From: Devosia sp. Root413D1
Lineage (GTDB): Bacteria > Pseudomonadota > Alphaproteobacteria > Rhizobiales > Devosiaceae
Direction of reading: 5' to 3'
DNA: 64,000 nucleotides
Assembly: GCF_001425235.1 (NCBI RefSeq)
Contig: NZ_LMEA01000008.1
Location: 620,001-684,000, forward strand
Part shown: in pieces, positions 1 to 7,583 of the stretch
How positions within the stretch are numbered: the stretch's first letter is position 1
How the letters are laid out: the number at the start of each line of letters is the position of its first letter
Made by a program: the position numbers and the translations under genes
The notes under the pieces: generated by a model
The model's database searches: none
What the model was told of the DNA's origin: nothing
The model's input: only the letters and a program-made list of their open reading frames with translations

Positions 1-195
1 CGCAAAGCCATTGCCGAACACCGTGAGGAAGTTTTGCAGCGTCCACGGGTCGGGAATGGCGATGCCAAGCTCGGCCCGGGCGTTGAACGGCGCGAAGATG
101 AACCAGATCAGCGGCAGCGCGAACAGGATGCCGATGATCGCAGCCAGTGCCGAAAAGCCGATACGGGCGAGCAGTTGCGGAAAGCTCAGCCTCAT
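1..195 (-). CDS. Carbohydrate ABC transporter permease, MalG type (partial, N-terminus only)
   Basis: The first 65 codons of a membrane protein run off the left window edge. The ATG at 195 overlaps the stop of the upstream permease gene as ATGA, so the two are translationally coupled. The peptide begins MRLSFPQLLARIG and continues into a hydrophobic segment (about residues 10-32), then a periplasmic stretch with PDPWTLQNF, as in the N-terminus of MalG-family inner-membrane permeases where a TM helix precedes a short loop. The role as the second membrane subunit of a sugar importer is inferred from this and from the neighbouring MalF-type permease and binding protein. The EAA loop lies outside the window. 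Confidence 0.85.
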   Translation of the reverse strand, partial: MRLSFPQLLARIGFSALAAIIGILFALPLIWFIFAPFNARAELGIAIPDPWTLQNFLTVFGNGFA

Positions 196-1112
196 TCTTC
201 CACCGCCTTGGCTTTCTTCCTGCCGAACGACAGGTAGATCAGCGCGAAGATGAGGTTGATCAGCATGATGATCACGCCCACTGCCGCGCCCTTGCCGAAA
301 TCGAATTCCCGGAAGGCGATGCGGTAATTGTAAATCGAGAGGAGTTCCGTGCGGTAGCTCGGCCCGCCATTGGTCAGGATGAATGGTGTGAACACGTTGA
401 ACGTCCACATGGTGATGAGGATCAGGTCGGTGACCACGTGGCCGCGGATCAGCGGCAGCCCGATATCGCGGAACTTCTGCCAGCTCGAGGCGCCGGCCAC
501 GTCAGCCGCCTGGAAATAGCTCGGCGGGATCGAGGCGAAGGCCGAGTTGAACAGCATCATCGAGAAGGCGGCGCCGCGCCAGGTGTTGAAGATAACGATC
601 ACCCAGAATGGCTGCTGCAGCAGGAAATCTCCCGCCGGCAGCCCGAGCCCCCGGAGGATCATGTTCAGCGTGCCGTTGTCGTAGTCGAGGAAGGCGAACC
701 AGGCGAAGCCGATCACCACTTCGGGCAGGATCCAGGCCGCGATCACGGCGGTCTCGACGATCCGCTTGAGGGCAGGGGGGATGGTCTGCATCAGCCACGC
801 CAGCAGCAGCCCGAGCAGCGCCTGCCCGACCAGCGCCGACAGCAGCACGAACTGCGTGGTGAGGATCAGCGAAAAGCCGAACTGCCCACGCGTGAAGAAT
901 GTCGCCGGGTCGAACAGCTGGAAATAGTTCTGCAGCCCGACGAAATCCGGGCTGAGCGCGGTCTTTCCCAACAGCGTCCGGTTGGTGAACGAAACGAAGA
1001 TCACCCAGAAGAACGGCAGCAGCACGAAGACCCCGACCAGCGCCGCGGCGGGGGCGAGGAAGGCAGCGCCGGCGCGGTGGGAGAGAAGGGAGAAGTTCTT
1101 CTTTTTGGTCAT
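192..1112 (-). CDS. Carbohydrate ABC transporter permease, MalF type
   Basis: Inner-membrane subunit of a family-1 (CUT1-like) sugar importer, about 306 aa with six predicted TM segments. The first is AALVGVFVLLPFFWVIF, followed by a periplasmic region (VGLQNYFQLF) typical of MalF/UgpA relatives. The EAA-like cytoplasmic loop reads SYFQAADVAGASSWQKFRDI, with the conserved G near its centre; it contacts the ATPase. I chose the ATG at 1112 (MTKKKNF). In-frame ATGs at 1118 and 1142 also exist, but the one at 1142 falls inside a palindromic repeat. No strong Shine-Dalgarno is visible. It lies downstream of the binding-protein gene, separated by a terminator and a repeat, and is coupled to the next permease by an ATGA overlap. 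Confidence 0.9.
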   Translation of the reverse strand: MTKKKNFSLLSHRAGAAFLAPAAALVGVFVLLPFFWVIFVSFTNRTLLGKTALSPDFVGLQNYFQLFDPATFFTRGQFGFSLILTTQFVLLSALVGQALLGLLLAWLMQTIPPALKRIVETAVIAAWILPEVVIGFAWFAFLDYDNGTLNMILRGLGLPAGDFLLQQPFWVIVIFNTWRGAAFSMMLFNSAFASIPPSYFQAADVAGASSWQKFRDIGLPLIRGHVVTDLILITMWTFNVFTPFILTNGGPSYRTELLSIYNYRIAFREFDFGKGAAVGVIIMLINLIFALIYLSFGRKKAKAVEE

Positions 1113-1135
1113 GCGCATAGACCGGCGCGTGTTGG

Positions 1136-1266
1136 CCCCCACCCCTGTCCCCTCCCCCTCAGAAGGGGGAGGGAGACGCCAATAGTTCCGCCGGATGCGA
1201 GGTCACGAAGGATGGTCGAGAGGGTCTCCCTCCCCCTGTTTGGGGGGAGGGGGCAGGGGTGGGGGG
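1136..1266. repeat. Bipartite G/C-rich palindromic repeat, copy A
   Basis: A block starting CCCCCACCCCTGTCCCCTCC and containing CTCCCTTCT-type hairpin sequence is mirrored about 90 bp later by its inverted counterpart ending GGGGCAGGGGTGGGG. Related elements lie at 7445-7549, 17751-17863 and 27122-27240, with a short variant at 16177-16197. It sits between the sugar-binding-protein gene and the permease genes of one operon, so it would be transcribed if readthrough occurs. Confidence 0.85.
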
Positions 1267-1324
1267 CAGCGAGCGCTACCGCCAGTGGATGCGATGACCG
1301 TCTCAATGTGACAAACCCCAATCG

Positions 1325-1367
1325 AAAAAAAGGAACCTCCCCGGCCGCAGACAGGGTGCCGGGGAGG
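1325..1367 (-). terminator. Rho-independent terminator after the sugar-binding-protein gene
   Basis: On the minus strand a perfect 10-bp stem (CCTCCCCGGC, 1367-1358, pairing with 1345-1336) is followed by TTCC and a run of seven T (complement of A1325-1331). A second G/C stem (1382-1388 with 1398-1404) precedes it. Lying inside the importer operon, it probably makes most transcripts stop after the binding-protein gene, giving more binding protein than permease. The differential expression is inference. Confidence 0.85.
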
Positions 1368-1425
1368 CGTTCCCAGGGAGCGCCCGGCTCAGGGAGGGCC
1401 GGGCGTGGGAGGACGTCCTTCGAAG

Positions 1426-2787
1426 CTAGAGCTTCGAAACCGTATTGGCTTCGCCGACGATGGCGATCACAGCCGCCTTGTAGGCGGCCATCGCGTCTGC
1501 CGGGCTGGCTTCGCCCGAGACGACGCTTTCGGTCATGCGCTGAATCTCGGCCGACACCTTGTTGTAGTTGGGGTCGTTCGGGCGCGCGGTGGTCAGCGGC
1601 AACAGGCTCTCCTGCGTCTTCTGCAGGTAGACATTGTTCGGCGTCGCCACGTCGTCGCGGATGCGGCGCGCCTCACGGAAGCCCTGGAAGGCGGTCAGCG
1701 ATTCCTGGCTGTTCATATAGCTCAGGAGCGCCCACGCCTCGGCCGGGTTCTTGGTGGCGGGGTTGAGCACGAAGCCCGTGCCTCCTGAAACCGTCACGTA
1801 GTCCTGCCCGCGATAGCCCTTGCCCGGCTCCTGCGCCGGCATCGAGGCCCAGGTGACTTCGGCGTCGCGATTCTCGAGCCCGAATTCGGCGCCCGGCGCC
1901 ATTACCGAGTTGAAGAACCAGTCGCCTTCGACGAGGAGCGCCGTCTTGCCGTCGCGGAAGTTGGTGAAGGTGCGGTTGCGGCCGTCGCCGAGCAGCTGTG
2001 CGCGCTGATCGCCCAACTGCTCGTCCACATAGATGGTCTTGTAGAGGTTGAGGGTATCGAGGATGCCCTGGCTGGCCACGATGTATTTGCCGTTCTCGTC
2101 GACGACGCTTTCGCCCGTCCCGAGGATCGCCATGTAGTAGCCCTGCATGGTGGTGGCTTCGCCCATGTTCACGCCGGCATTGAGCTGCAGCGGGAACGAA
2201 TCCGGGTTTGCCTTCTTGATGGCGCGGGCGGCGTCGAGCAGTTCGGCCCACGACTTGGGCTGGAAGCTGTCGGGGTCGAGCCCGGCCGACTTCAGCAATT
2301 CCTTGCGCACGAAAATGGCGCGCACGTCGGTGCCGAGCGCCAGGCCATAGGCCTTGCCGCCATAGCTCATCAGCGACTTGGCGCCTTCCGAAATGTGGCT
2401 CCAGCCTTCCCAGCTGTTGACGTCGGCGCCAGCCACTTCATCGAGCGGCTTCAGCAGCCCGCCTTCGACGAACGAGGGGATCAGGAAGCCGTCGAACGCT
2501 GCGACGTCGGCACCGGCGCCGGTCGAGAAATCGAGCGCCAGCTGCTGGGTCATCTGCTCGTCTTTGCCGCCGAACTCGTTCAGCGACACGGTGACGTCCT
2601 TGCCCTCGGCCTTCATCTTCGCGGTAAAGCCGGGGATCACGCTGTCCTTGATCCAGGTGGCGGTCTCGCTGTTCACCCCGCCGACGACGCAGCGGCAGAT
2701 CACCGTCAGGTCGACCGCGAAGGCGGGCGTGATCATCGTAGTCGCAGTTGCAAGCCCCAGATACAGGGCGCGCAGGCGATTGCTCAT
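1426..2787 (-). CDS. Extracellular sugar-binding protein (family 1) of ABC importer
   Basis: Periplasmic solute-binding protein, about 453 aa. The start at 2787 is fixed by GGGAGGAATTTCGCG directly before the ATG; a longer in-frame reading to 2850 has no such site. The signal peptide is MSNRLRALYLGLATATTMITPAFA. Mature features are those of family-1 binding proteins: an ADVAAFDGFLIPSFVEGGLLKPLD segment (shown in parts), the ALGTDVRAIFVRKELL region, and GGTGFVLNPATKNPAEAWALL near residue 340. The stop codon lies in a perfect inverted repeat (TTCGAAGCT, 1419-1427, with its complement 1430-1438). It is first in the operon with the two permeases; the ATPase is not in the window. The substrate is unknown. 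The divergent LacI gene and the DUF5054 enzyme suggest a glycoside. Confidence 0.92.
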   Translation of the reverse strand: MSNRLRALYLGLATATTMITPAFAVDLTVICRCVVGGVNSETATWIKDSVIPGFTAKMKAEGKDVTVSLNEFGGKDEQMTQQLALDFSTGAGADVAAFDGFLIPSFVEGGLLKPLDEVAGADVNSWEGWSHISEGAKSLMSYGGKAYGLALGTDVRAIFVRKELLKSAGLDPDSFQPKSWAELLDAARAIKKANPDSFPLQLNAGVNMGEATTMQGYYMAILGTGESVVDENGKYIVASQGILDTLNLYKTIYVDEQLGDQRAQLLGDGRNRTFTNFRDGKTALLVEGDWFFNSVMAPGAEFGLENRDAEVTWASMPAQEPGKGYRGQDYVTVSGGTGFVLNPATKNPAEAWALLSYMNSQESLTAFQGFREARRIRDDVATPNNVYLQKTQESLLPLTTARPNDPNYNKVSAEIQRMTESVVSGEASPADAMAAYKAAVIAIVGEANTVSKL

Positions 2788-3104
2788 CGCGAAATTCCTC
2801 CCTTGGTGGCGCCGCATTGCGGGCGCCGAATTGGCGATAGCGACGGTCAATACTCCCCGCCGCAGCTCACGATCTCAGAATGAACACGCTTTCATTCATC
2901 GTCAAGCGGTAGAATGCCTGTTGCGAATGACAGCGTGATGACGTCGCAATGGAATGTTTGTTCTATTCCGCCGGACGTCGGTCATTGTTCCGTAACATCA
3001 GTGAGTTAGGTTGTTTCGTTGCCGGATCGGCTTGACAGCGCTTGAAATGAACCGGCAGAACAGTTTTGCACACGATTTCACTTTAGGGCAGCAAGGTAGA
3101 CCTT
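2788..3104. promoter_or_regulatory. Divergent control region between sugar importer and lacI-type gene
   Basis: This 317-bp intergenic stretch drives two divergent genes. I see no third gene. It contains a clear dyad at 2878-2897 and several further GAATG/CATTC half-sites near 2912, 2924, 2952 and 2965 (GGAAT with ATTCC). This fits multiple regulator-binding sites. No confident -35/-10 pair could be assigned. Confidence 0.6.
2878..2897. promoter_or_regulatory. Candidate LacI-family operator
   Basis: GAATGAACACGCTTTCATTC has perfect 7-bp arms (GAATGAA / TTCATTC) around a 6-bp centre. It lies about 90 bp upstream of the binding-protein start and 208 bp upstream of the lacI-type start. Binding by the adjacent regulator is inferred from position and symmetry only. 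Confidence 0.5.
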
Positions 3105-4142
3105 TTGAGCGATCCGGTCACCCGCAACCGCAGCCGCGCGACCGCCGACATGGTGGCGCGCACCGCCAACGTTTCGCGCGTCGCCGTCAGCCGTGCCTTC
3201 AACCCGCATGCTTCGATCAAGCCGGAAAAGCGCGACCTGATTTTGAAGGTGGCGCAGGAGCTGAACTACACTCCGGATATGGCCGCCCGCTCGATGGTCA
3301 CCGGCCGCTCGCATCTCGTCGGCATCATCGTGCCCGATATCTCCGGCCCCTGGGAGAGCCAGGAGCTCGACGCCATGACCACGGCGCTGCAGGCCGAGGG
3401 CTTCGCGACATTATTGTTCCGCACCCGCGATGATCTCTCGCTCGACGAGACGCTCCTCACCTACATGAAGGGCTTCAACCCGGATTCGGTGATCGCTTAT
3501 GCCGAGAACGTCCGCCCCACCACGCTTGCCCGGGTGCTCGATCGCGCCGTGCCGATCTATATTGGCTACCCGGACGAGGAAGCGGCGGAGGAGGAAGCTG
3601 CGCCACTGTTCGATCGGCTCGACGTGCTGCAGCGCGAGGGCATCGAGCAGGCCGTGGCGCTGATGCAGGGCTATGGCGCCCGCCGCTTCGCCTTCCTCGC
3701 CGGCAAGTCCAACTCGCTCGCTACCCAGTCACGTGAGCGTATGGTGCGCAAGGTGATCGCCGAGCGCGGCCTGCCGCCACCGATCCGCATTCAGGGCGAC
3801 TACATGTACGACACCGCCTATCGCGAGACAGTGAACCAGTTTCGCCTGGGCGAGCCGGTCGACGCGATCTTCGCCGCCAACGACGTCGGCGCGTTCGGCG
3901 CTATTGATGCGCTGCGCACCGAACTCGGCCTGCGCGTGCCGCAGGACGTCAAGGTCGTCGGCTTTGACGACATCCACCAGTCGCACTGGAAGAGCTACAA
4001 CCTCACCACGGTGAAGCTCGACCTCGCCGAGCGCACCCAGGCGCTGCTGCGCCTGATCCTCCGCCGCCTCAAGAACCCCACCTCACCCTCGCTCACCGAA
4101 ACCGTGTCGACCCGCCTGGTCGTCCGCGGCACCGTGGGCTGA
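3105..4142 (+). CDS. LacI-family transcriptional regulator
   Basis: A 345-aa repressor-type regulator. The N-terminal helix-turn-helix reads TADMVARTANVSRVAVSRAF (about residues 13-32), followed by the hinge-helix region LNYTPDMAARSMVTGRSHLVG. A periplasmic-binding-protein-like effector domain follows (GIIVPDISGPWESQ; IFAANDVGAFGAIDAL; VVGFDDI). The start is TTG at 3105, preceded by AAGG; the next ATG (3150) would cut the HTH and is rejected. It is divergent from the sugar importer operon and is probably its local regulator. The effector is unknown. Downstream lies a 146-bp inverted-repeat element and then the DUF5054 gene. Confidence 0.93.
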   Translation: MSDPVTRNRSRATADMVARTANVSRVAVSRAFNPHASIKPEKRDLILKVAQELNYTPDMAARSMVTGRSHLVGIIVPDISGPWESQELDAMTTALQAEGFATLLFRTRDDLSLDETLLTYMKGFNPDSVIAYAENVRPTTLARVLDRAVPIYIGYPDEEAAEEEAAPLFDRLDVLQREGIEQAVALMQGYGARRFAFLAGKSNSLATQSRERMVRKVIAERGLPPPIRIQGDYMYDTAYRETVNQFRLGEPVDAIFAANDVGAFGAIDALRTELGLRVPQDVKVVGFDDIHQSHWKSYNLTTVKLDLAERTQALLRLILRRLKNPTSPSLTETVSTRLVVRGTVG

Positions 4143-4143
4143 C

Positions 4144-4289
4144 CTCGTGTGTCGAGATTCAGGTCAGGCCGAGGTCGAAAATGGTGGACTTCGAGAACCG
4201 GAACGGAGCGTACGTTTGGGTACGTGAGTACCGGAAGCGCAGAAGGCCGCCATTTGCAGGCCGGCATCACCTGAATATCGACACACGAG
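4144..4289. repeat. 146-bp palindromic element with 21-bp terminal inverted repeats
   Basis: The left end (4144-4164, CTCGTGTGTCGAGATTCAGGT) and right end (4269-4289) are inverted copies with one mismatch. Inside, AAATGGTGGACTTC (from about 4180) pairs imperfectly with the GAAGGCCGCCATTT region near 4242-4256, and GTACG/CGTAC sequences sit near the centre. The whole element can therefore fold into one long interrupted hairpin. It fills almost the entire gap between the lacI-type gene and the DUF5054 gene and contains no ORF. It looks like a MITE-like or REP-like intergenic element. Confidence 0.8.
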
Positions 4290-4296
4290 ATCCCCA

Positions 4297-6153
4297 GTGA
4301 CCAAAAAGATCCATCTGGTCTTCAAGACCCACCTCGATATCGGCTTCACCGACCACGCAACGAAGGTGCGCGCCCAGTACCACGAGCGCTTCATCCCGCA
4401 GGCGATCGATACCGGCGAGCACTTCTTCGCCGAGGATCCGGAGCATCCCAAGTTCATCTGGACCACCGGGGCCTGGCTGATCTGGGATCACCTGAACTCG
4501 CAAAGCGCAGAACGGGTGCAGCGGCTCGAGCGCGCCATCGATCGCGGCCTGATCCGCTGGCACGCGCTACCGTTCACCACCCATTCCGAACTGATGTCGC
4601 CGGCGGTGTTCCGCGCCGGCTTGAGCTACAGCCAGGAACTCGACAAGCGTTTCGGCAAACAGACGATTGCCAGCAAGATGACCGACGTCCCGGGCCACAC
4701 CATCGGCATCGTGCCGCTGCTCGCCGAAGCCGGCGTCAACTTCCTGCACCTTGGCGTCAACTCCGCCTCGCCGCCGCCCGATGTCCCCGACGTCTTCCGC
4801 TGGCGCGCCCCGGATGGCGCCGAGATCGTCGTGCTGTATCAAAAATCCTACGGCGAAACCTCGTTCCCCGAGGGCTTTGACGAGGGCCTCGGCTTCGCCC
4901 ACACCAACGACAATATGGGCCCGCAAAGCGTCCCGCAGACCGTCGACGCCTGGCGCGAGCTGCAGGGCCATAACCCGGGGACTGAGATCGTCGCCTCGAC
5001 CCTCGATGCCTATGGCGAAATTCTCTGGGCCCGCCGCGAGCAGTTCCCGGTTGTCGACCTCGAGCTCGGCGACAACTGGATCCACGGCGCCGGCACCGAT
5101 CCGGACAAGCTCAAGCGCTTCCTGCACCTGCAGCGCCTTTATGATGGCTTTGCCGACGAAGCGCTCACTCCCAGCCGTCGGGCTTTCGGTCGCGGCCTCA
5201 CCATGGTCGCCGAGCACACCTGGGGCGTCGACATCAAGTCATACCTGCGCGACGACCAAGCCTGGGACCGCCCGGCCTTCGAAGCCGCTCGCGTCGCCGA
5301 CTACCGCTTCCAGTATTCCGAGGCCTCCTGGGCCGAGCAGCGCGCCTATCTCGACGCTGCTGTCGCCGAGCTTGAGCCTGCTGATCGTGCGCTGGCCGAA
5401 GCCGCCGAGGATTCGGCGATCGAGGGCACCGGCTGGTTCGTCGAAACCGATCCCAACACCGGTGACGTGATCCTCGTTCGCTCCCCCGCCGGCGTCGAGC
5501 TGCGCGGCGAGGGGGGCTGCCTCCTCGGCTATCGCTACGAGAGCTACGACGCCTCCGACGTCGCCGCCCACATGGACACCTACCTGACGCACCGCGCTCA
5601 GTGGGCCATCCTCGACCACATCAAGCCCGGCCTCGATCAGGCCGCCTCGGCGCGCTCCCTGAGCTTCACCCCGAAACTGGTGGACGGCGCCGCGACCCTC
5701 GACGCTGCTGCGCACGCCACTCTCGGCGCTCCCGCACGCGTCGCCTACCGTTTCCGCGCGCTCGACAGCCGCCACCTCGAAATCACCGTCGAGCTGCTCG
5801 ACAAGCCGGCAAACCGCATGCCCGAGGCGAGCTTTGTTACTTTCACGCCGGCAGGTGTGCACGACTGGCAGTTCCTCAAGATGGGGCAGTGGCTGCCCGC
5901 GAACCGCATTGCGCACAAGGGCGGTGGTCAGCTCCAGGCCGTCGCCGCCGTGCGCACTGCCGGTGTCGAACTCCGACCGCTCGACACGCCGCTGGTCGCG
6001 CCCACCGCGACGAAGTTCATGCCGTTCAACCCCAGCCCGCCGGATTTCTCCTCCGGCCTGCGCTTCAATCTCCACAACAACAAGTGGGGCACCAACTTCC
6101 CCATGTGGTGGGGCGCCGAGCGGTTTGAAGCCAGGTTCGTGCTGGAGCTCTAA
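4297..6153 (+). CDS. DUF5054-domain protein, GH38-like putative glycosidase
   Basis: A 618-aa protein starting with GTG at 4297 (MTKKIHLVF). The N-terminus KTHLDIGFTDHA places His12 and Asp14 where GH38 alpha-mannosidases hold zinc ligands. MTDVPGHTIGIVPLLAEAGV resembles the GH38 region around the catalytic Asp, and the EHTWGVDIKSYL segment supplies a later conserved His. The C-terminal half is beta-rich, ending NKWGTNFPMWWG. I recognise this as the DUF5054 family; GH38-like activity is inference from these motifs and the family is not biochemically assigned as far as I know. No signal peptide is seen, so it is probably cytoplasmic and acts on imported sugar. Its stop overlaps the convergent toxin gene by 4 nt. 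Confidence 0.85.
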   Translation: MTKKIHLVFKTHLDIGFTDHATKVRAQYHERFIPQAIDTGEHFFAEDPEHPKFIWTTGAWLIWDHLNSQSAERVQRLERAIDRGLIRWHALPFTTHSELMSPAVFRAGLSYSQELDKRFGKQTIASKMTDVPGHTIGIVPLLAEAGVNFLHLGVNSASPPPDVPDVFRWRAPDGAEIVVLYQKSYGETSFPEGFDEGLGFAHTNDNMGPQSVPQTVDAWRELQGHNPGTEIVASTLDAYGEILWARREQFPVVDLELGDNWIHGAGTDPDKLKRFLHLQRLYDGFADEALTPSRRAFGRGLTMVAEHTWGVDIKSYLRDDQAWDRPAFEAARVADYRFQYSEASWAEQRAYLDAAVAELEPADRALAEAAEDSAIEGTGWFVETDPNTGDVILVRSPAGVELRGEGGCLLGYRYESYDASDVAAHMDTYLTHRAQWAILDHIKPGLDQAASARSLSFTPKLVDGAATLDAAAHATLGAPARVAYRFRALDSRHLEITVELLDKPANRMPEASFVTFTPAGVHDWQFLKMGQWLPANRIAHKGGGQLQAVAAVRTAGVELRPLDTPLVAPTATKFMPFNPSPPDFSSGLRFNLHNNKWGTNFPMWWGAERFEARFVLEL

Positions 6154-6500
6154 ACAGCTTCGCTTTCGTTGCCTGCGTCCAAGCCGAGGAACAGTCGGAT
6201 CGCGGAATTCATTCGACCGATGCCGGCCGAGTCCAATTCGCCAATCTGCCTGCCGAGCTTCGAGCGGGGGATGGTAGCAATCTTGTCCGCCATAAGCTGG
6301 CTTTCGGCCATCAGGCCATTGGTCACCGTGGGCGCCACGGTCACGCGCATCAGCGGCACCTCCCTGAGATCTGTCGTTAGGGGACAGATCGTGATCGAGT
6401 TGGTTTCACTGAAGAGACCGTCTTGAATGATAACGACAGGACGTGGCGTACGTCCGTACTCGGTACTGTTGGCAGCGGTCCATATTTGGCCCCGCTTCAC
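6150..6500 (-). CDS. MazF/PemK-type toxin (endoribonuclease)
   Basis: A 116-aa protein of the PemK/MazF fold, which typically cleaves mRNA at short motifs. The N-terminus MKRGQIWTA is the family signature, followed by RPVVIIQD and ITICPLTTD; the second half carries LMADKIATIPRSKLG, matching the conserved D-K-I/T-R strand. It starts at GTG 6500 and overlaps the antitoxin stop (GTGA), so the pair is translationally coupled. It converges with the DUF5054 gene, the two stops overlapping within four bases (6150-6153). The target sequence cannot be read from the protein. Confidence 0.9.
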   Translation of the reverse strand: MKRGQIWTAANSTEYGRTPRPVVIIQDGLFSETNSITICPLTTDLREVPLMRVTVAPTVTNGLMAESQLMADKIATIPRSKLGRQIGELDSAGIGRMNSAIRLFLGLDAGNESEAV

Positions 6501-6742
6501 TTCTCATTCCGCCAGGTCTCGCTGTCCGGATCGTTCCACTCCTGCAGTGAGCCGATGAAGGCCTGATCCTCAGCCTCTGTAGGGCTTTGGGCGGCGATCA
6601 GAGACTGCCTGTGTGCCTCACGCCGAAACTCCTCGCTCCGCGTATCCGGCACCCAGATCTGGATTGGTCGAAGGCCCTGCGCTCGGAGTCTTGCCCTGTG
6701 CTCGCGCACCCGTTGCTTGCTGGACTTCGCTGTTGATGCCAT
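6497..6742 (-). CDS. MazE-family (DUF3018-like) antitoxin
   Basis: An 81-aa antitoxin. The start at 6742 is preceded by GGAGG; a longer frame to 6778 lacks support and would cover the operator. The sequence MASTAKSSKQRVREHRARLR is basic and likely DNA-binding. QGLRPIQIWVPDTRSEEFRREA resembles the ribbon-helix-type motif of DUF3018 antitoxins, and the acidic C-terminus (EAEDQAFIGSLQEW, DSETW) would wrap the toxin. Coupled by overlap to the mazF gene. Autoregulation through the palindrome just upstream is likely but inferred. Confidence 0.88.
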   Translation of the reverse strand: MASTAKSSKQRVREHRARLRAQGLRPIQIWVPDTRSEEFRREAHRQSLIAAQSPTEAEDQAFIGSLQEWNDPDSETWRNEK

Positions 6743-6751
6743 CGTGGCCTC

Positions 6752-6765
6752 CGTTACATGTAACG
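6752..6765 (-). promoter_or_regulatory. Perfect 14-bp palindrome upstream of mazE (candidate operator)
   Basis: CGTTACATGTAACG is a perfect 14-bp palindrome ending about 10 bp before the antitoxin start and abutting its GGAGG ribosome-binding site. A TTGAGG hexamer lies upstream on the same strand. Placement fits autorepression by the antitoxin or toxin-antitoxin complex. Confidence 0.6.
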
Positions 6766-6791
6766 TAGGCGCGACCACCTCAAAAGTCCAC

Positions 6792-7364
6792 CTATCCCAG
6801 CACCGAGGCGGCGATCACGCCGGCAAAGCCGACCAGCGCCACCGAGGCGACCTTGCGCACTACGCCGGTGTGCCGGTCGCCTGCTGCCGCCCCGATCGCC
6901 CGACCCACGAGGATCCACGCGAACCCCACCAGCGGCACCATCAGGGCGAAGCTGAGCACGTACCAGACCAACTGCGGATGGCTGGTCGGGATGATGCTGA
7001 GCGAGAAGATCAGCGCTTTGGGGTTGAGCAGGGTGGTGACGAACACGCTCTGCATGCCGATCGTCGTTTGGCTGTGGGTCAGGCTCGCATTGTGCCGCCA
7101 CAACTTGATGGCGGTCCAGATCAGGTAGGCGACCACTGCCGCCTTGAGCGCGATGCCCACCAGCGGATAGCTGTGAATCACTGGCCCCAGGACGATGCGG
7201 ATCGTGCCGACCGCGATCAGGTAACCGGCGAGTTCCCCCACCAGCAGCCGCACCGACCGCCGCACTCCGACCGTCGCGCCCGATGTCGCCAATAGCGTAT
7301 TGGTCGGTCCCGGCGTGCCGAGCAGGGTCAGCACTGCAAGAATGAACAGGATCGGGTCGGTCAT
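6792..7364 (-). CDS. LysE/RhtB-family amino-acid exporter
   Basis: A 190-aa inner-membrane translocator. The N-terminus MTDPILFILAVLTLLGTPGP contains the GTPGP motif of the family, followed by NTLLATSGATVGVRRS. The rest shows about six hydrophobic segments (LVGELAGYLIAVG, GIALKAAVVAYLIWTAIKLW, QSVFVTTLLNPKALIFSL, the last with the conserved NPK). I place the start at 7364; the upstream in-frame extension to 7559 runs through a palindromic repeat. The substrate cannot be inferred. It stands between the antitoxin gene and a repeat, with no obvious operon partner. Confidence 0.88.
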   Translation of the reverse strand: MTDPILFILAVLTLLGTPGPTNTLLATSGATVGVRRSVRLLVGELAGYLIAVGTIRIVLGPVIHSYPLVGIALKAAVVAYLIWTAIKLWRHNASLTHSQTTIGMQSVFVTTLLNPKALIFSLSIIPTSHPQLVWYVLSFALMVPLVGFAWILVGRAIGAAAGDRHTGVVRKVASVALVGFAGVIAASVLG

Positions 7365-7444
7365 CGGAGAAGGGGGCCTCATACGCGCTACGCGCGAGTG
7401 AAGCGCGGGACCGGAGGCGAACACAAGACCCGGGTGCGGGCTGA

Positions 7445-7549
7445 CCCCCACCCTTGATCCCTCCCCGCAAGGGGGAGGGAGACGATGGAGCAGAGATGTT
7501 AGTGTGAGAGTCTCCCTCCCCCTTGCGGGGAGGGGACAGGGGTGGGGGG
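7445..7549. repeat. Bipartite G/C-rich palindromic repeat, copy B
   Basis: Left half CCCCCACCCTTGATCCCTCC with hairpin CTCCCCGCAAGGGGGAG; right half TCTCCCTCCCCCTTGCGGGG ending GACAGGGGTGGGGG. The halves are inverted relative to each other across about 35 bp of unrelated sequence. It fills the gap between the melR-like and lysE-like genes. Confidence 0.9.
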
Positions 7550-7583
7550 CCACAGCCACCGGCTCATCTGACTGTAGCCAGTC

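Noticed and set aside
147-1766. A 539-codon plus-strand frame across the permease and binding-protein genes
   Set aside because: Antisense to two recognised genes and passes straight through a palindromic repeat and a terminator.
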